A stretch of DNA of 64,000 nt from Lentzea sp. NBRC 105346 (GCF_030269605.1 NZ_BSTQ01000002.1:186001-250000); one strand, 5' to 3'; shown: positions 1-8,571, numbered from the stretch's first letter. The notes: generated by a model from the sequence alone, not told the origin. Made by a program: numbers and translations.

Positions 1-2
1 TC

Positions 3-413
3 GCCCAGGCCGCCTGCGAGCGGGCGCCGGTGCCGAAGCTGTACCTGAAGGCGCACGGCCGGGCGTACTGGGAACGCATCGTCCGGATCGCCGCCTCGGT
101 CGGGATCCACCGCGAGGTGCCCGCCGGCCTCGACGAGGTGGACCGCCGCATCACGACGACGATCGACGCCCGGCACGTCGTGGACCGCAAGCGGGCCGCG
201 CTGCACGCCCACGCGAGCCAGATCGCGTCCTCGCTGGCCGGCAAACTCCCACCCGCCGAGTTCGCCGAGGCCTTCGGCATCGAGGACTACATCCTCACCC
301 ACCCGACCAGTGCCGTGAAGGGCACCCTCACGGCACCAGACGCCCTGAGGGTGCCCTTCACGGCACCCCCGACCGCCGAGCGGGAAACCGACATGTTCGA
401 CGGGATTGACTAA
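3..413 (+). CDS. PIG-L family deacetylase, C-terminal part (gene enters from the left)
   Basis: The frame is open from the window edge, so only the last 136 residues are present. The stretch with VDRKRAALHAHASQI and FAEAFGIEDYIL closely matches the C-terminal part of the complete PIG-L gene at 48279-49040 (EHKRAAMRAHASQI, FAVAFGTEWFI). That supports a PIG-L/LmbE zinc-dependent N-deacetylase of the MshB type. The AHPDD metal-binding motif would lie upstream, outside the window. The final 35-40 residues have no counterpart in the paralogue and are largely encoded by a perfect 20-bp-arm palindrome (311-365), so the tail looks like read-through into an inserted repeat. Substrate unknown; GlcNAc-type glycoconjugates are usual for the family. 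Confidence 0.75.
   Translation, partial: AQAACERAPVPKLYLKAHGRAYWERIVRIAASVGIHREVPAGLDEVDRRITTTIDARHVVDRKRAALHAHASQIASSLAGKLPPAEFAEAFGIEDYILTHPTSAVKGTLTAPDALRVPFTAPPTAERETDMFDGID
311..365. repeat. Perfect 20-bp inverted repeat inside a gene 3' end
   Basis: Left arm 311-330 and right arm 346-365 are exact reverse complements, separated by 15 bases. Both arms contain the core GTGAAGG, as do the other palindromes in this window (27211, 39142, 52179). It lies within the reading frame of the PIG-L gene, 48 bases before its stop, and could fold into a strong hairpin acting as a terminator or mRNA-stabilising element. Confidence 0.8.
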
Positions 414-444
414 CGGGTGGGGGGTGTTCGTCGACTAACGGGGC

Positions 445-1314
445 ATGCGAGTGCTCGTGACGGGCGGAAGCGGTTTCATCGGCGCGCACCTCATCCGGCG
501 GTTGAAGGACGTCGAGGTGCACGCCGTCAGCAGGCATGACCAGGTGCCGGAGCACGGGGAGCGGTGGCACGCCGCCGACCTCACCGACGCCGTCGCGGTG
601 CGCGAGCTGGTCGAGCGGGTCCAGCCCGAGGCGGTGCTGCACCTCGCCAGCGAGGTGACCGGGGTACGCGACGTGCACCAGGTGCGCCCGGTCCTCGACG
701 CCAACCTGCTCAGCGTCATCAACCTGCTGACCGTGTGCGCCGACCGCGGGACGCGCGTGATCCTCGCGGGCAGCGTGGAGGAGCCACAGCACGGCGAGGT
801 CCCGTCATCGCCCTACGCGGCGGCGAAGTCGGCGGCCACGAACTACGCGCGCATGTTCCACGCGCTCTACCAGGTCCCGGTCACCGTCCTGCGGCTCGCG
901 ATGGTCTACGGGCCGGGCCAGAAGGACACGGGGAAACTGCTGCCGTACGTCACGTTGTCGTTGCTCCGCAAGGAGGAACCGCGGCTGACGAACGGCACGC
1001 GGCTGATCGACTGGATCTACGTCGAGGACGTCGTCGAGGCGTTCGTCGCCGCGATGTGCTCCGACCGCGCGGCGGGCGCGGTGCTCGACGTCGGTTCCGG
1101 CGAGCAGGTCTCCATCCGCGACACCGTCGAGCTGCTGATCCGGGTGGCGGGCAGCGACATCACGCCGCAGTTCGGCGCGGTCGCGGCGCGGCCGCTGGAC
1201 AGCGCGCAGGTCATGCGCATCGGGCCCACCGCGGACACGATCGGCTGGAAACCGCAGGTCGACCTGGAGGAAGGGCTGCGGCGCACCCTGTACTACTACG
1301 CGAACACCCTGTAA
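445..1314 (+). CDS. NAD(P)-dependent epimerase/dehydratase (extended SDR)
   Basis: 289 residues. The N-terminus MRVLVTGGSGFIGAHL is a Rossmann nucleotide-binding turn (GxxGxxG). The active-site pair is YAAAKSA near residue 128 (YxxxK), and RLAMVYGPGQ is the usual strand before the substrate loop. This is the extended short-chain dehydrogenase family that epimerises, dehydrates or reduces nucleotide sugars such as UDP-Glc/GlcNAc or dTDP-sugars. Lying just upstream of glycosyltransferases and a sugar dehydrogenase, it probably supplies a precursor for the surface glycan. The exact reaction cannot be read from the sequence. ATG start chosen; no strong ribosome site is visible, only a GGGG just before it. 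Confidence 0.85.
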   Translation: MRVLVTGGSGFIGAHLIRRLKDVEVHAVSRHDQVPEHGERWHAADLTDAVAVRELVERVQPEAVLHLASEVTGVRDVHQVRPVLDANLLSVINLLTVCADRGTRVILAGSVEEPQHGEVPSSPYAAAKSAATNYARMFHALYQVPVTVLRLAMVYGPGQKDTGKLLPYVTLSLLRKEEPRLTNGTRLIDWIYVEDVVEAFVAAMCSDRAAGAVLDVGSGEQVSIRDTVELLIRVAGSDITPQFGAVAARPLDSAQVMRIGPTADTIGWKPQVDLEEGLRRTLYYYANTL

Positions 1315-1345
1315 CCCCAAGCATTCGGGAACCGATACCGAGGGC

Positions 1346-2014
1346 ATGGCACCCAGAGTCGTCAACCTCACCGTCCACGGCGTAGGGCCGACGTCGCGCG
1401 CGCTCGAACCCGGAGAGGACCGCACCTGGGTGACCGTCGAACAGTTCGAGCAGGTGCTCGACGCCGTTGTCGGCCGTCCGGACGTGCGGATCACGTTCGA
1501 CGACGGCAACGCCTCCGACATCGAGATCGGGTTGCCGCGCCTGCTGGAACGGGGACTGTCCGCCGAGTTCTTCGTGCTGGCCGGGAAACTCGGTGAACCG
1601 GGCCGCCTCACGCGCCAGGACGTCAAGGAGCTCGTCGCCGCGGGCATGCGGATCGGGTCGCACGGCTGGGCGCATCGCGACTGGCGGCGGATCGACGAAC
1701 GGCAGGCCGCCGAGGAGATGGGCGACTCGCCCCGCGTGCTGGAGGACGTGAGCGGTCAGCCGATCACCACGGTCGCGATCCCGTTCGGCTCCTACGACCG
1801 GCACGTGCTCAGCAGGTTGCGCAAGGCGGAGGTCACGCGCGTCTACACCAGCGACGGCGGCCGCGCGAACCCGGACTCGTGGCTGCAGGCCCGCAACAGC
1901 CTCCACCACGACCTCGGGCCGGACTGGATCCACCAGGTGCTCGACGGGTCCGATTCGCCCAAGTTGCGTGCTCGGAGGCTCGCCGCGCGAGTGGTGAAAC
2001 GCCTTCGCGGGTAA
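1346..2014 (+). CDS. Polysaccharide deacetylase (NodB homology domain)
   Basis: 222 residues, one NodB (CE4) domain. TFDDG at residues 50-54 gives the catalytic base and metal Asp; SHGWAH at 105-110 gives the two metal-binding His (SxxxxH); IPFGSYDRHVL resembles the family's substrate-groove motif. Such enzymes remove N- or O-acetyl groups from polysaccharides or lipid-linked sugars using a divalent metal. There is no signal peptide, so it probably acts in the cytoplasm on a lipid- or nucleotide-linked intermediate rather than on exported polymer. It lies 31 bases after the epimerase and 31 before a GT2, consistent with one operon. Confidence 0.88.
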   Translation: MAPRVVNLTVHGVGPTSRALEPGEDRTWVTVEQFEQVLDAVVGRPDVRITFDDGNASDIEIGLPRLLERGLSAEFFVLAGKLGEPGRLTRQDVKELVAAGMRIGSHGWAHRDWRRIDERQAAEEMGDSPRVLEDVSGQPITTVAIPFGSYDRHVLSRLRKAEVTRVYTSDGGRANPDSWLQARNSLHHDLGPDWIHQVLDGSDSPKLRARRLAARVVKRLRG

Positions 2015-2045
2015 CGACTTCACGGCTGCGCACGATGTCGCAGAC

Positions 2046-2963
2046 ATGATGCCCGGTACCCCGCGGACCGCCGTCGTGATCGTCACCTACAACAGCGCGG
2101 CCGTGCTGGGCGGCTGCCTGCTGTCCCTTGCGGACGGCGCCAAGGGCACGCACCTGCGGTCCGTCGTGGTGGCCGACAACGACTCCGCCGACGAGACGCT
2201 GGAGATCGCGCTGTCGGCCGAAGCATTGCCGGTGCGCACGGTCCAACTGGGACGCAACGCCGGCTACGCGGCCGCCATCAACGCGGGCATCGCCACCCTG
2301 GACCTCGCCGAGCTCGACGCCGTGCTGGTGCTCAACCCCGACTGCCGGCTGCGGCCGGGATCGTTGCTGCTGCTGGCGAACGCGCTGGAGGACCGCCGGG
2401 GCATCACCGTCCCGTTGCTGCTGAACGACGACGGCTCGTTGCAGCCGTCGCTGCGGCGCATGCCCACGGTGTGGCGCGCGGCCATCGAGGCCGTCATCGG
2501 CGGCGACGTCGCCGGGCGCGTCGGGAAACTGGGCGAGCTGGTCACGAACCCGCGCGAGTACGAGGTTCCCGGCGCGTTCGCGTGGGCGACCGGCGCCGCG
2601 ATGCTCATCTCCACCGACCTGATCCGTGAGGTCGGGCAGTGGGACGAGTCGTTCTTCCTGTACAGCGAGGAGACCGAGTACACGCTGCGCGCGGCCGATC
2701 ACGGGTGGTCGCTGTGGTACGAGCCGCGGTCGGAGTTCGAGCACATCGGGGGCGACTCGGGAGTGAACCCGAGGCTCGCGGCCATGCTGATCGTCAACAA
2801 GGTCCGGCTGTTCCGCATGCGCCGGGGCGCGATCGCCGGCGCCGCCTACTACGCGGCCGTGACGCTCGGCGAGGCCGTGCGGGCGCTCACCGGGCGCGCC
2901 ACGTCGAAGGCCTCCGTCCGGGCGCTCACGAGCTCCAGACGAAGAGCGGAGCTCTTCGCATGA
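2046..2963 (+). CDS. Glycosyltransferase family 2 (rhamnosyltransferase-like)
   Basis: 305 residues with a GT-A fold. VIVTYNSAAVLGGCLLSL starts the domain, VVADNDSADET is the nucleotide-binding strand, and VLVLNPDCRL carries the metal-binding Asp region (NPD in place of DxD, as in many WbbL-like rhamnosyltransferases). GAFAWATGAAMLI and WDESFFLYSEETEYTLRA match the acceptor/catalytic ED segment. It should transfer a sugar from an NDP donor to a lipid-linked acceptor at the inner membrane face. A second in-frame ATG lies 3 bases downstream. The stop overlaps the next start by 4 bases (ATGA), so the two genes are translationally coupled. Confidence 0.9.
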   Translation: MMPGTPRTAVVIVTYNSAAVLGGCLLSLADGAKGTHLRSVVVADNDSADETLEIALSAEALPVRTVQLGRNAGYAAAINAGIATLDLAELDAVLVLNPDCRLRPGSLLLLANALEDRRGITVPLLLNDDGSLQPSLRRMPTVWRAAIEAVIGGDVAGRVGKLGELVTNPREYEVPGAFAWATGAAMLISTDLIREVGQWDESFFLYSEETEYTLRAADHGWSLWYEPRSEFEHIGGDSGVNPRLAAMLIVNKVRLFRMRRGAIAGAAYYAAVTLGEAVRALTGRATSKASVRALTSSRRRAELFA

Positions 2964-3964
2964 GAATTCCCTTCAACGAACTCACCTCCGAACAGCTCGA
3001 CACGTGGCACTCGTTGCGGGACAACGACTCCGCACTCGACAGCCCGTACTTCCACCCGGCCTTCGCCGCCGCCGTGCACGACTCCGGGACACCCGTCGAG
3101 GTCGTCACCAACGGCACCGCCTTCTTCCCCGTCCACCGCACGGGCCGCGTGCTGCGCCCGGTCGGCTGGCCCGGCGCCGACTTCCAGGCCCCGATCGGAA
3201 GTCCTTTCCTCCCAACGGATCTGCTCACCGGTGGCATCCGGAGCTTCGAGTTCGACCATCTGCTCGATCTGCCGGAGTTCGCGCCGTTCGTCACGTCCCG
3301 GCGCGCCTCGCCGTTCCTCGACGTCACCGGCGGCCTGGAGGGCTACCTCGGCCGCGCGTCCAAGAGCGGCAAGGAGAACATGGGCCAGGCCCGCCGCCGC
3401 ACGGCCAAGGCGGAACGGGAGATCGGACCCATCCGGTTCGTCGCGGAGTCGCTGTCCGGGGACGACCTCGCGCGCGTCATCGGGCTGAAGCGGGCGCAGT
3501 ACGCGGTGACCGGTGCCGTGGACTACTTCGCCGCGCCCGGACGGCGCGAGCTGCTCACCCGGTTGCTGCACACGCGCAAGGGGTCGTTCGGCGGAGTGCT
3601 GTCCACTTTGCACGCCGGCGACCGGTTGGTCGCGGCACATTTCGGGCTGCGCTCGGGGAAGGTGCTGCACTGGTGGTTTCCCGTGTACGACCCGGAGTTC
3701 TCCAGCTATGCGCCGGGCTGGATGCTGCTGCGCGAGCTGGTGCTGGCGTCGGGCGACATGGGGTTCACGCGCATCGACCTCGGCCGCGGCGACGACGAGT
3801 ACAAGCGGCGCGCCAAGACGGGTGAAACCACCGTGTGTCAAGGAATGGTGACTCGCAGTTCGGCGCTCCTGCGGTTGCGCCGGACGCGGGAGTCCGCGCT
3901 CGCCAAGGTCAAGTCGTCCCCGCTGGCGCCGGCGCTGCGCGGGATTGTCCGAAAGTTCCGGTAA
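2960..3964 (+). CDS. FemAB/GNAT-like acyltransferase (CelD/BioF2-type)
   Basis: 334 residues from the ATG that overlaps the previous stop. The fold resembles two fused GNAT-like halves: GYLGRASKSGKENMGQARRR near the middle, then LARVIGLKRAQYAVTG and a C-terminal VAAHFGLRSGKVLHWWFPVYDPEFSSYAPG, LLREL and IDLGRGDDEYK. The last two segments are typical of the cellulose-biosynthesis CelD/FemAB-like acetyltransferases of exopolysaccharide loci. Likely role: transferring an acyl or aminoacyl group to an amino sugar of the repeat unit. Donor and acceptor are unknown. Its position between glycosyltransferases supports a tailoring role. Confidence 0.75.
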   Translation: MRIPFNELTSEQLDTWHSLRDNDSALDSPYFHPAFAAAVHDSGTPVEVVTNGTAFFPVHRTGRVLRPVGWPGADFQAPIGSPFLPTDLLTGGIRSFEFDHLLDLPEFAPFVTSRRASPFLDVTGGLEGYLGRASKSGKENMGQARRRTAKAEREIGPIRFVAESLSGDDLARVIGLKRAQYAVTGAVDYFAAPGRRELLTRLLHTRKGSFGGVLSTLHAGDRLVAAHFGLRSGKVLHWWFPVYDPEFSSYAPGWMLLRELVLASGDMGFTRIDLGRGDDEYKRRAKTGETTVCQGMVTRSSALLRLRRTRESALAKVKSSPLAPALRGIVRKFR

Positions 3965-4012
3965 CGAATGCCGCACGCCGGCCGACGAACGAGTGACCCT
4001 CCTGGAGGTTCG

Positions 4013-5326
4013 ATGAAGATCAGCGTGTTCGGGCTCGGCTACGTCGGCTGCGTGTCGGCCGCCTGCCTGGCGGCGCGGGGACATCAGGTCGTCGGCGTCG
4101 ACGTCAACCCGCTGAAGGTCGAACTCGTCCGGAGCGGCCGAGCGCCCGTCGTCGAGGAGCGCATCGGCGAGCTGACCGAGGAGGTCGTGCGGTCGGGGGC
4201 GTTGCGCGCCACCACGGACGTCACGGACGCGATCCTGGACAGCGACGTGTCCCTGGTGTGCGTGGGCACGCCGTCCGCGCCGAACGGCAGCCTGTCGACG
4301 GCGTTCCTGGAGCGGGTCGCCGAGCAGATCGGCGAGGCGCTCGCGCAACATCCACGAAGACACACCGTCGTGTTCCGCTCGACCATGCTGCCCGGCACGT
4401 GCCTGGACCTGCTGGTGCCGATCCTGGAGAAGTCATCCGGCCGCACCGCGGGCATCGACTTCGGCGTCGCGGTGAACCCGGAGTTCCTGCGCGAGGGCAC
4501 CAGTGTCCGGGACTTCTTCGACCCGCCCAAGACCGTGATCGGCGAGTACGACCCGGCGTCCGGCGACGTGGTGGCCGAGCTCTACGAGGGTCTGCCCGGC
4601 GAGGTGTTCCGGGTCGGCATCCCGGTCGCCGAGATGACCAAGTACGCGGACAACTCCTTCCACGGCCTGAAGATCGCGTTCGCCAACGAGCTCGGCTCGA
4701 TCTGCCACGCGCTCGGCCTGGACTCGCACGACGTGATCGACGTCTTCCTCGCCGACACCAAGCTGAACATCTCCCCCGCCTATCTCAAGCCGGGCTTCGC
4801 GTTCGGCGGCTCGTGCCTGCCCAAGGACCTGCGCGGCCTGGTGTACGCGGCGCGGCGCGCGGACGTGTCCGTGCCGCTGCTGTCGCATGTGCTGCCGTCC
4901 AACGAGGAACACCTCAAGCGGGCGTTCGAGCTGATCGCGCAGACGGGCAAGCGCCGGATCGGCCTGTTCGGACTGTCGTTCAAGCCGGGCACCGACGACC
5001 TGCGCGAGTCGCCGCTCGTGGAGCTAGCGGAACGCCTGCACGGCAAGGGTTTCGACCTGCGGATCTACGACGCGAACGTGTGCCTGTCGCGCATCATGGG
5101 CGCGAACCGCGAGTACATCGAGGCGCGGCTGCCGCACCTGGGTGACCTGCTCAGCGACTCCGTCGAGGACGTGCTCTCGCACTCCGAAGTCTGTGTGGTC
5201 GGCACCAAGGACCCGACCGTTCTTCAGGCGTTGCAAGGAACCGACCGCACGATCGTCGACCTCGTCCGCATGCCCGACGCCACGGAGCGCCGGCACGAGC
5301 AGGGATACGTGGGCCTTGGCTGGTAG
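4013..5326 (+). CDS. Nucleotide-sugar 6-dehydrogenase, AlgD/GDP-mannose dehydrogenase-like
   Basis: 437 residues, full length for the UDP-glucose/GDP-mannose dehydrogenase family. MKISVFGLGYVG is the NAD-binding turn. PGFAFGGSCLPKDLRGL places the catalytic Cys at residue 268, the position known for Pseudomonas AlgD. The C-terminal GLSFKPGTDDLRESPLVELAE is also very AlgD-like. The enzyme oxidises the C6 hydroxyl of an NDP-hexose to the uronic acid in two NAD-dependent steps. Resemblance favours a GDP-mannose or UDP-HexNAc substrate, but that is inference. The start at 4013 is set by a strong TGGAGG at 4003-4008; an upstream in-frame start would run through that site. Confidence 0.88.
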   Translation: MKISVFGLGYVGCVSAACLAARGHQVVGVDVNPLKVELVRSGRAPVVEERIGELTEEVVRSGALRATTDVTDAILDSDVSLVCVGTPSAPNGSLSTAFLERVAEQIGEALAQHPRRHTVVFRSTMLPGTCLDLLVPILEKSSGRTAGIDFGVAVNPEFLREGTSVRDFFDPPKTVIGEYDPASGDVVAELYEGLPGEVFRVGIPVAEMTKYADNSFHGLKIAFANELGSICHALGLDSHDVIDVFLADTKLNISPAYLKPGFAFGGSCLPKDLRGLVYAARRADVSVPLLSHVLPSNEEHLKRAFELIAQTGKRRIGLFGLSFKPGTDDLRESPLVELAERLHGKGFDLRIYDANVCLSRIMGANREYIEARLPHLGDLLSDSVEDVLSHSEVCVVGTKDPTVLQALQGTDRTIVDLVRMPDATERRHEQGYVGLGW

Positions 5327-6497
5327 AGCACTCATCCTCGTCGAGAACCTGTCCGTTCCGTTCGACCGCCGGGTGTGGCAGGAGAGCAAGGCGCTGCGCG
5401 ACGCCGGGTGGGAGGTGCACGTCATCTGTCCACAGGGGACGAAGCGCGACACCGAGCCGTACGCCGAGATCGACGGTGTGCACATCCACCGCTATCCCCT
5501 CACCGCGGCCACGGGTGGCCCGAAGGGGTACGTGAAGGAGTACGGCCTCGCGTTGTGGCACACGTACCGCCTCGCGCGGCGCGTCGGCAAGGTCGACGTG
5601 ATCCACGCGTGCAACCCGCCGGACCTGCTGTACCTGGTCGCGAAGCTGGTGCGCCGCAAGGGGACCAAGTTCATCTTCGACCAGCACGACCTGTGCCCGG
5701 AGCTGTACGAGTCGCGGTTCAACCGCGGCCGTGACCTGCTCTACCGGGCCGTGTGCCGGTTGGAGAAGTCCACCTACCAGGCCGCGGACATCGTGATCTC
5801 GACGAACGAGAGCTACCGCCAGGTCGCGTTGACGCGTGGTGGCAAACGGCCCGAGGACGTGTTCGTGGTCCGCAGCGCGCCCGCCGTCGAACGGTTCCGC
5901 GAGGTGCCGCCGGATCCCGCGTTGAAGCACGGCAAGCAACACCTGCTGTGCTACCTCGGGGTGATGGGCCCGCAGGACGGCGTGGACTACGCGCTGCGGG
6001 CGATCGCCGCGCTGCGCGACGAACTGGACCGCACCGACTGGCACGCGGTGTTCGTCGGCGGCGGCGACACCTTCGACGAGATGGTCGAGCTGTCGCGGCA
6101 GCTGGACCTGAGCGACCTCGTCACGTTCACCGGCCGCATCCCGGACGAGGAACTGCTGACCGTGCTGTCGAGCGCGGACGTCTGCCTGGCGCCCGACCCG
6201 CTGAACCCGCTCAACGACGTGTCGACCATGAACAAGATCATGGAGTACATGGCGATGGCCAAACCGATCGTCTCCTTCGACCTCGTCGAGGCGAAGGTCT
6301 CCGCGGGCGAGGCGGCGCTCTACGCGCGGCCGAACGACACCTCGGAGTTCGCGAAGCTCATCGCCGGGCTGCTCGACGACCCGGCCGAGCGGACCCGGAT
6401 GGGCCGGCTCGGGCAGGAACGCGTGCGCGGGCCGCTGTCGTGGGAGAACTCCCGCAAGGCGCTGATCGCGGCGTACGAGGCGGCGATCAGATCATGA
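5316..6497 (+). CDS. Glycosyltransferase family 4 (WbuB-like)
   Basis: 393 residues from a TTG that overlaps the previous stop. It has the two-domain GT-B fold. The N-terminal domain contains ILVENLSVPFDRRVWQE and FDQHDLCPELYESRF; the C-terminal NDP-binding domain contains YLGVMGPQDGVDYALRA, VGGGDTFDE, FTGRIPDEELL and a catalytic EMAMAKPIVSFDL segment. WbuB-type enzymes add GlcNAc, fucosamine or similar residues to undecaprenyl-linked repeats. No ATG or GTG lies in frame near the conserved N-terminus, so the TTG start is accepted with moderate certainty. Coupled to the dehydrogenase (11-base overlap) and to the methyltransferase (ATGA). Confidence 0.87.
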   Translation: MAGRALILVENLSVPFDRRVWQESKALRDAGWEVHVICPQGTKRDTEPYAEIDGVHIHRYPLTAATGGPKGYVKEYGLALWHTYRLARRVGKVDVIHACNPPDLLYLVAKLVRRKGTKFIFDQHDLCPELYESRFNRGRDLLYRAVCRLEKSTYQAADIVISTNESYRQVALTRGGKRPEDVFVVRSAPAVERFREVPPDPALKHGKQHLLCYLGVMGPQDGVDYALRAIAALRDELDRTDWHAVFVGGGDTFDEMVELSRQLDLSDLVTFTGRIPDEELLTVLSSADVCLAPDPLNPLNDVSTMNKIMEYMAMAKPIVSFDLVEAKVSAGEAALYARPNDTSEFAKLIAGLLDDPAERTRMGRLGQERVRGPLSWENSRKALIAAYEAAIRS

Positions 6498-7132
6498 GCG
6501 TGCTGGGGTCCGCCCGCCGGCTGGTCGGTCAGCTGCTGTTCGAACGCCGCTACGGCGTCCGGACCGCCGAGCTCGTCAAGCTGGAGCGGTTCGGGCTCGC
6601 CGGCAACGAACGCGTCTACTACGTGCCGGCGAACTGGACGACACTGCGCAAGACGCTCAAGCGCGGCGAGGTCGGGCCGGACGACGTGTTCATCGACTTC
6701 GGCGCGGGCATGGGCCGCATGGTGCTGGAGGCGACGCGGCTGCCGTTCAAACGGGTCATCGGCGTGGAGCTCTCCGCCGAGCTGCACCAGATCTCCCGCG
6801 AGAACCTCATCAAGACCACCGTGCGGCGGCGGTGTGGTGACGTGGAGCTGGTCTGCTCGGACGTGCTCGACTACGACATCCCCGACGACGTCTCCGTCGT
6901 GTTCTTCAACAACCCGTTCCGCGGCAGCGTGTTCGAGTCGGTGATCAAGCGGCTGCTCGAGTCGGTCGACGCCGCGCCGCGGCTGGTGCGCGTCATCTAC
7001 TACAACCCCGCCGAGGCGCCGTTCCTGGAGTCGACCGGCCGGTTCCGGCTCGTCGGCACGTACCGGCAGTCGTGGCGCAGCCGCGGCGAGGGCCCGTTCG
7101 GCATCACCCACGTCTACGAGATCACGCCGTGA
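6494..7132 (+). CDS. SAM-dependent methyltransferase (class I)
   Basis: 212 residues. VFIDFGAGMGRMVLEA is the SAM-binding motif I and VIGVELSAEL carries the acidic ribose-binding residue. VELVCSDVLDYDIPDDVSVVFFNNPFRG matches motifs II-III, and the NNPF resembles the NPPF of N- or O-methyltransferases. A target sugar hydroxyl or amine of the glycan is likely from context. The ATG sits in an ATGA overlap with the upstream GT4, and its own stop overlaps the next GTG, so it lies inside a tightly coupled operon. Confidence 0.8.
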   Translation: MSVLGSARRLVGQLLFERRYGVRTAELVKLERFGLAGNERVYYVPANWTTLRKTLKRGEVGPDDVFIDFGAGMGRMVLEATRLPFKRVIGVELSAELHQISRENLIKTTVRRRCGDVELVCSDVLDYDIPDDVSVVFFNNPFRGSVFESVIKRLLESVDAAPRLVRVIYYNPAEAPFLESTGRFRLVGTYRQSWRSRGEGPFGITHVYEITP

Positions 7133-7932
7133 TCGCGAGCGTCGTGGTCCCCGCCCACAACGAGGAGGCAGTGCTCGGGCGCTGCCTCGCCTCGTTGCGG
7201 GATCCCGGCCTCGACGTCGTCGTGATCGCCAACGCGTGCACCGACGGGACCGCCGCCATCGCGCGTGAGGCGGGCGTGCGCGTGATCGAGACCCCCACGC
7301 CCGGCAAGGCGCACGCGATCCGGCTCGGCGACGAGTCCTGCACGACGTTCCCCCGCATATATATGGACGCCGACGTCGAGGTGTCCGCTTCGTCGGTCCG
7401 CGCGCTGGCCGCCGCGCTGGCGCGGCCGGGGATCCTCGCGGCGGCGCCGGTGCCGTCGTGGGAGCTTTCCGGGGTCGGCTGGGCGGCGCGGCGGGTGCAT
7501 CGCGTGCACGACGCGTTGCTCGCGCCGACCCGCGCGCTGGCCGGGGTCGGTGTCTACGCGCTGACCGCCGAAGGACACGCGCGGGTGTTCCCGCTGCCCG
7601 ACGTCATCTCCGACGACGGGTGGGTGCACCGGGCGTTCACCGCCGAGGAACGGGTCGTGGTGCGCGAGGCGACGTCGGTCGTGCGGCCGGCCCGGACGTT
7701 GCGCGCCGAACTGCGGCGTCGCGCGCGGGTCCGCCGGGGAAACCGTGAACTGTCAAATCTCGGCCGCCCCGCCCCGGAAGGCGGGCTGCGGCTCGGCTCG
7801 CTGCGCGGGCTGGTCCTTGATCGCACGGTGTCACCGATTGACGCGTTGGTTTATTTGACGGTCGTCGCGCTCACGCGGGTGCGGGCGCTGAACGGCCGCT
7901 CGGGCTGGGGACGGGACGGAAGCAGCAGATGA
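7129..7932 (+). CDS. Glycosyltransferase family 2
   Basis: 267 residues from a GTG overlapping the previous stop (GTGA). IASVVVPAHNEEAVLGRCL opens the GT-A fold, VVVIANACTDGTAAIA is the UDP-binding region, TPGKAHAIRLGDE is the usual loop and IYMDADVEVSA holds the DAD metal site. DVISDDGWVHRAF matches the catalytic Asp segment of glucosyl/mannosyl-type GT2. About 55 C-terminal residues are basic and amphipathic and may lie on the membrane. It overlaps rmlC by ATGA. Confidence 0.87.
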   Translation: MIASVVVPAHNEEAVLGRCLASLRDPGLDVVVIANACTDGTAAIAREAGVRVIETPTPGKAHAIRLGDESCTTFPRIYMDADVEVSASSVRALAAALARPGILAAAPVPSWELSGVGWAARRVHRVHDALLAPTRALAGVGVYALTAEGHARVFPLPDVISDDGWVHRAFTAEERVVVREATSVVRPARTLRAELRRRARVRRGNRELSNLGRPAPEGGLRLGSLRGLVLDRTVSPIDALVYLTVVALTRVRALNGRSGWGRDGSSR

Positions 7933-8474
7933 GGGTCGAGACGACGAAGCTGGACGGCGTCCTGCTGTTCGTGCCGGAACCGCACCGCGACAGCCGGGGT
8001 CTGTTCACCCGGACATTTGATGCGGCTATAGCGGCCGACTATGGCTTGATCGCGTCTTTCATTCAAGACAGCCAATCACGATCATGGCAGGGCACCATCC
8101 GCGGAATGCACGGCCGGGGCGGCCGGGGCGAGGCTAAATTGGTGCGCTGCGCACACGGCGCCGTACGGGACGTGATTGTCGACGCGCGTGCGGAGTCGCC
8201 TACTTTCGGTGACAATCTGAGCGTTGTTCTGGACGACGAAACTTTCGTGACCCTGTACGTCCCACCAGGCTTCCTGCACGGATTCCAGGCCCTCACGAAA
8301 GTTGCCGACGTGTGTTACCGCATAGATCGGGAACATGATCCCGCCGAGGACCTGGCGGTCCGCTATGACGACCCTGACCTGGGCATTCAATGGCCACTAC
8401 CGGTTGGAGCGATCAGCTCCAGAGATCAGTCCGCCGGCAGCTGGGCCGAGTTGTGCGCGCGGCTCGGCCGCTGA
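7929..8474 (+). CDS. rmlC: dTDP-4-dehydrorhamnose 3,5-epimerase-like protein
   Basis: 181 residues, the normal RmlC length, with a cupin fold. PHRDSRGLFTRTF, the catalytic-His strand TIRGMHGRGGRGEAKLVRC, the PPGFLHGFQAL metal/substrate strand and CYRIDREHDP with the catalytic Tyr are all recognisable. RmlC converts dTDP-4-keto-6-deoxyglucose to the L-lyxo isomer on the way to L-rhamnose or related deoxysugars. Canonical RGLHYQ is RGMHGRG here, so the substrate may differ. RmlA, RmlB and RmlD are not in the window. Parts of this gene (around 8010-8340) use A/T-ending codons more often than its neighbours, a weak sign of separate origin. Confidence 0.85.
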   Translation: MRVETTKLDGVLLFVPEPHRDSRGLFTRTFDAAIAADYGLIASFIQDSQSRSWQGTIRGMHGRGGRGEAKLVRCAHGAVRDVIVDARAESPTFGDNLSVVLDDETFVTLYVPPGFLHGFQALTKVADVCYRIDREHDPAEDLAVRYDDPDLGIQWPLPVGAISSRDQSAGSWAELCARLGR

Positions 8475-8496
8475 GGGTGGTTGTGTTCTTGAAATC

Positions 8497-8560
8497 CCAT
8501 CGTTATCGTTCCGCGGGTCCGCCGGGGGGTGTCGAAATGACATCTATCTGAAAACGATGG
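8497..8560 (+). promoter_or_regulatory. Inverted repeat in the leader of the beta-helix lipoprotein gene
   Basis: The 97-base gap between rmlC and the lipoprotein gene holds 8-bp arms at 8497-8504 and 8553-8560 (CCATCGTT / AACGATGG), which could pair around the interval. A GGAG at 8559-8562 overlaps the right arm and is the likely ribosome site for the ATG at 8572, so pairing could mask it. Whether this is a promoter operator or a leader hairpin is not decided by sequence. Confidence 0.35.
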
Positions 8561-8571
8561 AGTAACAGCTG

